A DNA stretch of 5,792 nt, taken from contig PMCY01000232.1 of NCBI GenBank assembly GCA_003154255.1, positions 2,218 to 8,009 of the forward strand, written 5' to 3'. Shown here piece after piece: positions 1-5,517 of this stretch (its first letter is position 1; every line of letters starts with the position of its first letter). The notes beneath the pieces are model-generated. The model was not told where the DNA came from, did no database searches, and saw only the letters and a program-made list of their open reading frames with translations. The stretch comes from Candidatus Aminicenantota bacterium (lineage in GTDB: Bacteria > Acidobacteriota > Aminicenantia > Aminicenantales > UBA4085). Made by a program: the position numbers and the translations under genes.

Positions 1-1485
1 GCGCGAGCGGATGAGCCAGCCGGCCAGCGACGGCGTCAAGGTCAAGGCCAGGACCAGGGACATCAGCAGGGAGACGACCATGGTCAAGGCCAGAGCCCGG
101 AAAAAGACCCCCGTGATTCCGTCGAGGAAAGCCAGGGGGATGAAGACGACGACCGGCGTCAGCGTCGAGCCTATCAGCGGCCGGACGATTTCGCGGATCG
201 CTTCCCGGATGGCCTCCAGCCTGGCCAAACCGGTCATCCGCTTGGTGTGGATGGCTTCGACGACGACGATGGCGTCGTCGATAACCAGGCCGATGGCCGC
301 GGCGATGCCGCCCAAGGTCATCAGGTTGAAGCTCATCCCGGTCATCTTCATGGCCAGGAGGGTGATGAGGACGGTGACGGGGATGACCAACGTCGCCACC
401 AAAGTCGTGCCCCAGTTCTTGAGGAAAGAATAGAGGATCAGCACGGATAGAAGGAGTCCGAAGAGGATGGCCTCCCAGACGCTGGCGACCGAAGAACGCA
501 CGATCTCGGACTGGTCGTAAAAAAAGGCCAGCTTCATATCGGGCGGCAATTCCCTTTTCAATTCGCGCAATTGGGCTTTGAGGGCCTCGGCGATGTCCAG
601 CGTGCTGCCGTCGGGCTGGCTGCGGACGTTGAGCAGGACCGCGTTCTCCCCGTCGGCGGTGACGACGTTGAAGACGGGCTCGGGACCCCGGACGACCGTG
701 GCGATGTCCCGGACCCGGACGGGATGTCCATCGGAGGCCCGGACGATGAAATCCTCGATGTCCCGGATCGTCCGCAGGCGTCCATCCACGACGGTCAGAT
801 AGAGGGTGTGATTCTCTTCGTGCATTCCGGCCGAAGCGACGAAGTTGTTTTTGGTCAGCGACTCCGTGATCTCGGCCAGCGTGAGGCGGGCGGCGTTCAG
901 CCGGAGGGGATCGATGACGATCTGGTATTCCGGCGTGCGGCCGCCGACAAGATCGACGCGGGCGACGCCGGGAATGCGAAGAAAGCGCAGCTTGAGATTG
1001 TAGCGGGCCGTCTCCCACAGCTCGGTGATGCCGCGGACCGGGCTGGTCAGGCTGACCCCGAGGATGGGGAAGGCCGAGAAGGTCAGCCGGAAGACTTCGG
1101 TCTCGGCCGTGGCCGGCAGGGCCGCGCGGATCTGGGACAAACGGCTGAGCACGTAGAGCTCCGACTCGATCATCGGGACTTTCCAGGTGAAAAAAACGCT
1201 GATCTCGGCCGAGCCCCGGCCGGTGGCCGAGCGGACCGTCGTCACGCCCCGGATATCCTTCATCGCTTCTTCGATCGGCCGGGTGATCGTGGCCATCATC
1301 TCGTCGGCGGGCATGACCCCGTTGTCGACGAGAATGACGACGCGCGGGAAATTCGTTTGGGGAAAGACCGAGGAGGAGATATTGAAGGCCGAGTAGGCGC
1401 CGGCCAGACAAAAGGCCAGGGCGATGAAAGAGATGGACAAGGAATGGTGGGTGGCGAATTGGCCGAGGGCCGACTTCGTGTTCAT
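1..1485 (-). CDS. RND-family efflux pump, inner-membrane permease subunit (N-terminal 495 residues; 3' end outside window)
   Basis: This is the proton-driven inner-membrane component of a tripartite efflux pump. I translated the strand by hand: it is open from an ATG at 1485 to the window edge, giving 495 residues of a protein that in this family is usually about 1000-1050 long, so only the first half is seen. Residues about 14-34 form TM1. Residues about 35-335 form the first periplasmic porter/docking segment, including the family-typical stretches FPRVVI, TRPIEEAMK and GRGSAEISVFF. TM2 to TM6 lie at about 337-357, 362-380, 388-412, 436-460 and 464-490. TM4 carries GLVIDDAIVVVE with Asp403-Asp404, matching the AcrB proton-relay pair Asp407/Asp408. 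The residue after Glu410 is Ala where Asn is usual. The Asp-Asp pair favours the HAE1/organic-substrate type over heavy-metal CzcA types, which have Asp-Gly there; this is inference. It starts 6 nt after the adaptor stop, with only a weak AGG as ribosome binding site, so coupled translation is likely. Confidence 0.95.
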   Translation of the reverse strand, partial: MNTKSALGQFATHHSLSISFIALAFCLAGAYSAFNISSSVFPQTNFPRVVILVDNGVMPADEMMATITRPIEEAMKDIRGVTTVRSATGRGSAEISVFFTWKVPMIESELYVLSRLSQIRAALPATAETEVFRLTFSAFPILGVSLTSPVRGITELWETARYNLKLRFLRIPGVARVDLVGGRTPEYQIVIDPLRLNAARLTLAEITESLTKNNFVASAGMHEENHTLYLTVVDGRLRTIRDIEDFIVRASDGHPVRVRDIATVVRGPEPVFNVVTADGENAVLLNVRSQPDGSTLDIAEALKAQLRELKRELPPDMKLAFFYDQSEIVRSSVASVWEAILFGLLLSVLILYSFLKNWGTTLVATLVIPVTVLITLLAMKMTGMSFNLMTLGGIAAAIGLVIDDAIVVVEAIHTKRMTGLARLEAIREAIREIVRPLIGSTLTPVVVFIPLAFLDGITGVFFRALALTMVVSLLMSLVLALTLTPSLAGWLIRSR

Positions 1486-1491
1486 GCGCGC

Positions 1492-2586
1492 CTATTTCCC
1501 GGCCTTGGGGATTGCGTCATAGGGGTGGATTTTGACGCCGTCGGGCACGGCATAGGCGTCCTCGGTGACGATGGCCAATCCCTCCTTCAGGCCTTCGCCT
1601 TCGACCTGGACGAGGCCGGCTTCGCGCAGCCCCAGCTTGACCGCTTTGCGGACGGCTTTGTCGCCCTGGACCAGGACGATGGTCCCCGTTTCGCTGCCCA
1701 CGGCGTCGGCGATCACGGCGGCTTCGGGCACGGCCAGACATCCGGCCCGCTCTTCGGAAACGATGCGGACGCTCAGAAACTGACCTGGGTGGAACCCGCC
1801 CCCGGCGGGGATGGAGATCCGCACGGGCAGGGTGTCGGTCTTTTCGTCGACCTGGGCGCCGACGTAGAGGACCGCGCCGGCGGCTTCATTCTTTTCGAAG
1901 CGGACGGGCTGTCCGACCTTGAGGCCGGCCGCTTCGGCGCTGGGGACGCTGACCGCGGCCACGAGGCGATTGAGATCGACGATGACGGCCAGGACGGTGT
2001 TCAGCTCGACTGCCTCGCCCGGCTCAGAATTGATTTTGACGACGGTGCCGTCGAGGGGCGCCGTGACGGTGGTTAAGGCCAAGTCGGTCTCGGCGGCGCG
2101 CAGCTCGGCCCGCGCGGCGTTGAGCTGCTGTTCGGCCTCCAGGTAGGCTTTTTTGGACGTGCCCTCGACGGATAAAAGTGTTTTCTGCCGCTCGAAATTG
2201 TTTTCGGCGAAAGCCAGCGCCTTTTTGGTTTTCTCCAGGGCCACTTCGGTCACCCGGCTGTCCAGGCGGAAGAGGACGGTGCCCTTGCTCACCCGCTGGC
2301 CTTCGACGCAATCGATATGAGCGACGATCCCCGCCACGGGCGAAGCGACTTCGGCATTGGCCGGGACGCGGCCGGGTGCGGCCGGCTCGGGTTCCACCTT
2401 GCCATAAGCGGTGACGAAGCGGTGGAGGGACGCCTTCTGAATCATCCCGGTATGGACGGACATGTCGGCGGTGATCGGCTCGCTCTCCGAGGCACCCGAA
2501 GATTTCAGTTTCGAAATCAGGACGACGGCGACCAGGCCGGCCGCGATCAGGATGATGAGTACCGTCAGAGTCCGCCGCTTAGTCAT
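1492..2586 (-). CDS. Periplasmic adaptor (membrane fusion protein) of an RND efflux system, AcrA/HlyD type
   Basis: This 364-residue periplasmic subunit bridges the inner-membrane pump and the outer-membrane channel. A Lys/Arg-rich start and a hydrophobic stretch at residues about 7-26 form a signal anchor; there is no lipobox cysteine. The first lipoyl half is at about 80-110 (ASPVAGIVAHIDCVEGQRV) and the second at about 173-205 (TAPLDGTVV, then EPGEAVE). Between them is a short alpha-helical hairpin at about 111-170. It contains Arg133, Leu137 and Ser144, with the spacing of the RLS motif (AcrA Arg128/Leu132/Ser139) known to contact TolC-type channels. A beta-barrel domain (about 206-278) and membrane-proximal domain (about 283-355) follow. 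The ATG at 2586 is chosen because it has a strong AAGGAG 7 nt upstream and a proper signal anchor begins right after it. A longer frame opening at 2730 would add 48 residues with no signal and overlap the upstream gene deeply. The start overlaps the upstream stop by 8 nt. Confidence 0.95.
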   Translation of the reverse strand: MTKRRTLTVLIILIAAGLVAVVLISKLKSSGASESEPITADMSVHTGMIQKASLHRFVTAYGKVEPEPAAPGRVPANAEVASPVAGIVAHIDCVEGQRVSKGTVLFRLDSRVTEVALEKTKKALAFAENNFERQKTLLSVEGTSKKAYLEAEQQLNAARAELRAAETDLALTTVTAPLDGTVVKINSEPGEAVELNTVLAVIVDLNRLVAAVSVPSAEAAGLKVGQPVRFEKNEAAGAVLYVGAQVDEKTDTLPVRISIPAGGGFHPGQFLSVRIVSEERAGCLAVPEAAVIADAVGSETGTIVLVQGDKAVRKAVKLGLREAGLVQVEGEGLKEGLAIVTEDAYAVPDGVKIHPYDAIPKAGK

Positions 2587-4003
2587 GTTTGAGCTCCTTG
2601 GCCGGTTCGGCCGACCGCCCGGTCGTCCGCAAAGTCCCTTCGATCTGATCGAGGGGACTCTGGAGGGCATCCTCCAGCTCCCCGGCCGCTTGCTGGGCCT
2701 TGACCAGGGCGTCCAAACGGGCCAGCTCACTGGCCGCCAGCTCGATTCTTAGGCTCAGCCACTCGAGCTTGGAAATGTCGCCCAGCTCATAGCGGGCCTT
2801 GGCCGCCGCTTCCTGTTTGAGCAGCCCCTGGCGCAGGTCCTCGGCGGTCCTGATCTTCCCTAAAGCCGCCCGGCAGGACGCGGCCGCGTTTTCGATGGCT
2901 TCGATCGTTTTGGCCTGCAGGGCCAGGAAGCGGGCCGCTGTTTCGGTCCGCCGGGCCTCGGCCTCGGCAATGGGCCCTTTATTCCGGTTGAGCAGGGGTA
3001 GGATGAATGACAAGCCCAGGGTCCACTTGGCGTCGGTCTGGTCCAATTGGAAGCCGGGGCCGAGGTTCAAGTCGGGGTATTGTTTGGCGATTTCCAGCCG
3101 CAGGGCGGAATCGGCGCCGGCGTATTCGGAGAGCGCGGCCAGGATATCGGCCCGGCCGAGCAGGGCTTTGCGGCGCATCTCGATCGTCGGCAGGTCCAGC
3201 CGCGGCTGGAGCAGCCCCTCGAAAGACAGGCCGGCCCCTTCAAGCGCCCGGATCGGAAGGCCCAAGGCGCCGGCCAGCCGGATGCGGGATTGGGCTTTCT
3301 GTTTGGACGCATCATTGGCCGTCAGCTTGCTCCCGGCCAGGGCCAGGCGGGCCTGGGTCACGTCGGAGGGAGAGGCCTCACCGACGGCCAGTTGGGCTTC
3401 TAGGATGCGGACATTCTCCGTCTGGATCTCCTGTTGCGCGGCTAGGAGAGTTTCGGTTTCCTGCGCCCCATAGAGATCAAGGAAAGCCTGGCGCAGGCGG
3501 CTGCGCACGTCCCAGGCCGTCGAAAGGATGTTCAGGCGGGCCGCTTCGGAAAGATGTTGGGCCTGGGCGATCCGGTAGCCGCGCTTGCCGGCGGTTTCGA
3601 TGGGGATCTCCAGGGAGGTTTCGGGGATCCAGGGCGTCACCTCCGAAACCGGGCTCGTGCTGTTGTAACCCGTCAGCAGGCTCAATGTCGGGTTGGGCCG
3701 CTCACCGGCGGTGATACGCCCGGCCTGGGCGGCCGCCCATTGGGCCCGGGCCACATCCAGATCGGGATGATAATAGAGGGCGATCAGAGTCAGCGTCTTG
3801 AGATCCCAAGCCGCCGCAGGCTGGGCCGGGCCCCCGTTCTTCTCCAGGAATTGGAGAAGGTCGGGCGAATCCAGGCGCCGGGCTTCGAAATCATCCAGCG
3901 TCTTGGCCGCCGTCACGGGCTTGGGGGTATAACGGACGCAGGCCGCGGCACCGCCCAGCATCATGACCATGAGGATGATCGGAAAAGGACGGAGTTTTAG
4001 CAC
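2579..4003 (-). CDS. Outer-membrane efflux channel lipoprotein, TolC/CzcC (OEP) family
   Basis: This 474-residue protein is the outer-membrane exit duct of the tripartite pump, expected as a trimer. Its length is normal for the family. Residues 1-22 look like a lipoprotein signal: Lys/Arg near the start, a hydrophobic core IILMVMML, then GGAAAC with Cys22 as the lipidation site. The -3 position is Ala rather than the commoner Leu, so the lipobox is slightly weak. Two repeats of the OEP fold are visible. The first includes NPTLSLLTGY (104-113) and the hallmark IPIETAGKRGYRIAQAQ (133-149), followed by long helices to about 250. The second includes YPDLNLGPGF (309-318), LGLSFILPLLNRNKGPIAEAEARR (split around 329-352), and helices to about 440. 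A GTG at 4003 is taken as the start because AAAGG lies 7 nt upstream and it puts the signal peptide at the N-terminus; extending further upstream adds 36 Arg-rich residues from a TTG. It is the first gene of the efflux operon. Confidence 0.94.
   Translation of the reverse strand: MLKLRPFPIILMVMMLGGAAACVRYTPKPVTAAKTLDDFEARRLDSPDLLQFLEKNGGPAQPAAAWDLKTLTLIALYYHPDLDVARAQWAAAQAGRITAGERPNPTLSLLTGYNSTSPVSEVTPWIPETSLEIPIETAGKRGYRIAQAQHLSEAARLNILSTAWDVRSRLRQAFLDLYGAQETETLLAAQQEIQTENVRILEAQLAVGEASPSDVTQARLALAGSKLTANDASKQKAQSRIRLAGALGLPIRALEGAGLSFEGLLQPRLDLPTIEMRRKALLGRADILAALSEYAGADSALRLEIAKQYPDLNLGPGFQLDQTDAKWTLGLSFILPLLNRNKGPIAEAEARRTETAARFLALQAKTIEAIENAAASCRAALGKIRTAEDLRQGLLKQEAAAKARYELGDISKLEWLSLRIELAASELARLDALVKAQQAAGELEDALQSPLDQIEGTLRTTGRSAEPAKELKHD
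2594..2599 (-). promoter_or_regulatory. Shine-Dalgarno site of the adaptor gene, inside the channel gene
   Basis: On the minus strand AAGGAG lies 7 nt before the ATG at 2586. It sits inside the last codons of the outer-membrane channel gene. It decides the adaptor start and indicates that the adaptor can recruit ribosomes itself as well as through the 8-nt ATGACTAA overlap. Confidence 0.8.
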
Positions 4004-4083
4004 GAAATCACCTTTGGCGATTCTAGGAACATCCGGATGAACGGAGAGTGAATTCCGGCGTTCCACGTTACTAGTCGAGGCAT
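3997..4083 (-). CDS. Possible 28-residue leader peptide overlapping the start of the channel gene
   Basis: This is a short ORF with an ATG at 4083, AAGGA 6 nt upstream (4090-4094), 28 sense codons and a TAA at 3999-3997. It overlaps the GTG start of the outer-membrane channel gene by 7 nt (GTGCTAA). The peptide begins MPRLVTWNAG and ends SPKVISC; I recognise no family, and there is no run of one regulatory amino acid. The good ribosome binding site and the stop/start overlap are what translational coupling or a leader peptide would look like. Against it, the codons (CGA, CTA, GTA, ATT) are less GC-ending than in the neighbouring genes, and a frame this short can arise by chance. The peptide may be a regulatory by-product or not made at all. 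Confidence 0.3.
   Translation of the reverse strand: MPRLVTWNAGIHSPFIRMFLESPKVISC
4011..4015 (-). promoter_or_regulatory. Shine-Dalgarno site of the outer-membrane channel gene
   Basis: On the minus strand AAAGG lies 7 nt before the GTG at 4003. It supports GTG as the start, in agreement with the lipoprotein signal peptide that begins there. Confidence 0.65.
4026..4064 (-). repeat. Imperfect hairpin in the leader of the efflux operon
   Basis: Read on the minus strand, GGAAC (4064-4060) can pair with GTTCC (4030-4026), and inside it CCGGA (4058-4054) with TCCGG (4037-4033). A 1-by-2 internal loop separates the two stems and a 16-nt loop closes the hairpin. It ends about 10 nt before the channel gene's ribosome binding site and lies wholly inside the candidate leader ORF. 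A translating ribosome would have to open it, so it could affect access to the downstream site. The 8-bp palindrome ATCCGGAT at 4031-4038 is part of it and could alternatively be a protein-binding half-site. Function is inferred from position only. Confidence 0.35.
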
Positions 4084-4302
4084 ACCGATTCCTTCGCCTA
4101 TTAGACTCCAAAAGGCGCCGGTTCTTCCATAAATATCGTCTCGACGGACGCTGAGGGGGGTCATCTTCTTAATTCGCGGGCGGGTCCTCGGTAGGCCGTA
4201 CGGTTTTAGTCGGGATTAATTATTAAAATCTTGGCGGGTAATAGGAAGCTTGCGCTTCCCCTCGCCGCGAATCCGGACTATCATCGTAAATAAAGCAAAA
4301 CA
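4084..4302. promoter_or_regulatory. Divergent intergenic region between the efflux operon and hemW
   Basis: Promoters for both the leftward efflux operon and the rightward hemW gene should lie here, since both outward genes start at its edges. The GC content is visibly lower than in the genes. An AT-rich patch at 4215-4229 (ATTAATTATTAAAAT) is the best candidate core for a promoter or its upstream element. TATTTAT on the minus strand at 4135-4129 resembles a -10 for the efflux operon, but no convincing -35 partner is seen at the right distance. CCGTACGG at 4196-4203 is an 8-bp palindrome followed by TTTT. I found no tRNA, known riboswitch or convincing transcription-factor operator, and no clear terminator. 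Confidence 0.45.
4244..4259 (+). repeat. Perfect 6-bp hairpin upstream of hemW
   Basis: GGAAGC (4244-4249) and GCTTCC (4254-4259) are exact inverted repeats around a TTGC tetraloop, ending 43 nt before the hemW start. No T-run follows, so it is not a normal intrinsic terminator. Its loop-and-flank sequence GCTTGC followed by CCCTCGCC recurs, with 5 nt removed, inside hemW at 4648-4661. It could therefore be a small dispersed palindromic repeat rather than a dedicated regulator of hemW. Confidence 0.45.
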
Positions 4303-5517
4303 GTGAATACCGAAAAAGCCGGGCTATACGTCCATTTCCCGTTTTGCCGCCGGAAATGCCCGTATTGCCATTTCGCCAGCGCGCCGATGCGGCCCGGCGA
4401 TTTGGACATTTGGCGCCGGGGGCTGATTAGAGAGTCGGACCGATACGCCGGAACAGGCCTGGAGTTCGATACCTTGTACCTCGGAGGCGGGACGCCCTCC
4501 CTTCTCGGCCCGCAGGACGTGCGGGCTCTGCTCGATTTGTTGAAGGACCGCTTTTCGATGCGGCTCGCGGAATTCACCCTCGAGGCCAACCCTTCATCCT
4601 TTAATAATGTTGAAGCCGGCAATTTACGGACGAAGGACGAGCCAAGGGCTTGCCCCTCGCCTCAAGACACAAAGGCTCATCCAACTACTTCCGATGATGA
4701 ACAAAGGCTGGCCGGGTGGGTCGAGGCCGGGGTGACGCGCCTGAGCGTCGGGGTCCAATCCTTCGACGACGACGTCCTGGACATCCTGGGCCGGGAATCC
4801 TCGGAAGCCCAAGCCGCCGAATTCGTCCGCCTCGCCCGCCGGGCCGGATTCGCCTCGGTCGGGTTGGACTTGCTGGTCGGCGTCCCCGGCGAGACGCGTT
4901 GCGGCCTGGTCAAAACGCTTGCCGGAGTCCGCCGGTCGGCGCCCGATCATGTCTCGCTCTATATCCTGGAAAACGTCGAGGGCCTTCCGTTCGAGACCGT
5001 TCTGCGCGGAAATCCGGTCGAGGACGACACCGCAGCCGACGCTTTCGAGTTCATGGCCGCCGGGCTGGAGGCGGAAGGCCTGCGCCGCTACGAAATCTCC
5101 AACTTTGCCAGGCCGGGCCGCGAAAGCCTTCATAATCTCAAATATTGGCGCTATCAACCGTTTCTGGGATTGGGGCCGTCGGCCGGCTCGCATATCGGAA
5201 ACGAGCGCTGGATGAACGCGCCGCGGCTTGACGATTGGGCCTCGGCGTTGGAAGAAGGCCGCGATCCGCGGGCCGAGATCGTCTCTCTGGAGCCGGCGGT
5301 TGCGGCCAAGGAGGCCCTGATCTCCGGACTTCGCCTGGTCAAGGGCGTGGATCTGCGCCGGTTGGGGGACCGTTTTGGAATCGATCTCCTGGCGCGCTAT
5401 GAAAAGGAAATCAACGGCCTGGCCGGCGACGGATTGCTGCTCCGCGAGAAGGACAGGCTCCGGATCCCTGAAGAACGCCTGCTCGTTTCAAATGCCGTCC
5501 TGTCGCGGTTCGTCTAG
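4303..5517 (+). CDS. hemW: HemW-type radical SAM heme chaperone (oxygen-independent coproporphyrinogen III oxidase-like)
   Basis: HemW proteins are cytoplasmic radical-SAM-fold proteins, related to HemN, that bind heme and help deliver it to respiratory enzymes; many are mis-annotated as coproporphyrinogen oxidase. Residues 15-22 are CRRKCPYC, the CX3CX2C [4Fe-4S] motif. The fourth Cys typical of true HemN is absent: His23-Phe24 follows, where Asp-Phe is usual in HemW. Next come GGGTP (61-65), TLEANP (92-97), RLSVGVQSF (146-154), DLLVGVPGET (189-198), YEISNFA (263-269), HNLKYW (277-282) and a HemN_C-type tail ending LLVSNAVLSRFV. The protein is 404 residues, about 30 longer than usual, because of extra sequence at residues about 102-132. 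GTG at 4303 is the only possible start: an in-frame TAA lies at 4291-4293, no ATG, GTG, TTG or CTG lies between, and the cluster cysteines follow at once. No clear Shine-Dalgarno precedes it; the upstream sequence is A-rich. Confidence 0.92.
   Translation: MNTEKAGLYVHFPFCRRKCPYCHFASAPMRPGDLDIWRRGLIRESDRYAGTGLEFDTLYLGGGTPSLLGPQDVRALLDLLKDRFSMRLAEFTLEANPSSFNNVEAGNLRTKDEPRACPSPQDTKAHPTTSDDEQRLAGWVEAGVTRLSVGVQSFDDDVLDILGRESSEAQAAEFVRLARRAGFASVGLDLLVGVPGETRCGLVKTLAGVRRSAPDHVSLYILENVEGLPFETVLRGNPVEDDTAADAFEFMAAGLEAEGLRRYEISNFARPGRESLHNLKYWRYQPFLGLGPSAGSHIGNERWMNAPRLDDWASALEEGRDPRAEIVSLEPAVAAKEALISGLRLVKGVDLRRLGDRFGIDLLARYEKEINGLAGDGLLLREKDRLRIPEERLLVSNAVLSRFV
4606..4698 (+). other. In-frame insert of about 93 nt within hemW
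   Basis: In HemW and HemN relatives the EANP motif is followed after about 13 residues by AGV-x-R-x-S-x-GVQSF. Here 44 residues separate EANP from AGV, so about 31 are extra. The excess corresponds to about residues 102-132; the edges are uncertain by a few codons. By hand count it is about 53% G+C (49 of 93), below the flanking gene, and it uses codons such as TTA, AGG, ACA, ACT and CAA that are uncommon nearby. Its residues (many Asp, Lys, Thr, Pro) look like a disordered loop. The frame is kept and all downstream motifs are intact, so the protein is probably still functional, with a surface loop between a core strand and the next helix. Confidence 0.7.
4635..4682. repeat. Imperfect inverted repeat inside the hemW insert
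   Basis: GGACGAGCC (4635-4643) and GGCTCATCC (4674-4682) are inverted repeats matching at 8 of 9 positions, separated by 30 nt. Inside, AGGG (4645-4648) can pair with CCCT (4654-4657). The repeat lies entirely within the extra segment of hemW, which suggests that a small palindromic element was inserted. I see no clear target-site duplication at its edges. Confidence 0.45.

Noticed and set aside
571..2076. 501-codon plus-strand open frame antisense to the pump and adaptor genes
   Set aside because: Its translation is a Gly/Asp/Arg-rich low-complexity string with no family motifs, as expected opposite a GC-rich gene. The minus strand carries clear RND and adaptor domains through the same DNA, so it is a shadow frame.
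2587..2730. Longer N-terminus for the adaptor (start at 2730)
   Set aside because: It would add 48 Arg/Pro-rich residues before the signal anchor and overlap the channel gene by about 150 nt. The ATG at 2586 has a strong RBS.
2799..3714. Plus-strand frames of 224 and 235 codons across the channel gene
   Set aside because: They are Arg/Ser/Pro-rich translations without motifs, opposite a confidently identified outer-membrane efflux gene.
4004..4111. Longer N-terminus for the channel protein (TTG at 4111)
   Set aside because: It would bury the lipoprotein signal behind 36 Arg/Asn/Ser-rich residues. The GTG at 4003 has its own RBS and starts the signal peptide directly.
4196..4207. CCGTACGG plus TTTT as a terminator or operator
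   Set aside because: An 8-bp palindrome with no loop cannot form a useful hairpin, and no second copy was seen. It is too short to call an operator.
4244..4266. Hairpin as an intrinsic terminator
   Set aside because: The stem is only 6 bp, no T-run follows on either strand, and it lies between two divergent genes where no transcript needs to end.
4606..4698. hemW as a pseudogene broken by the insert
   Set aside because: The insert keeps the frame, has no stop codon, and every downstream HemW motif including the C-terminal domain is intact.
4624..5193. 189-codon minus-strand frame opposite hemW
   Set aside because: There is no recognisable domain, and the plus strand encodes all the HemW motifs here.
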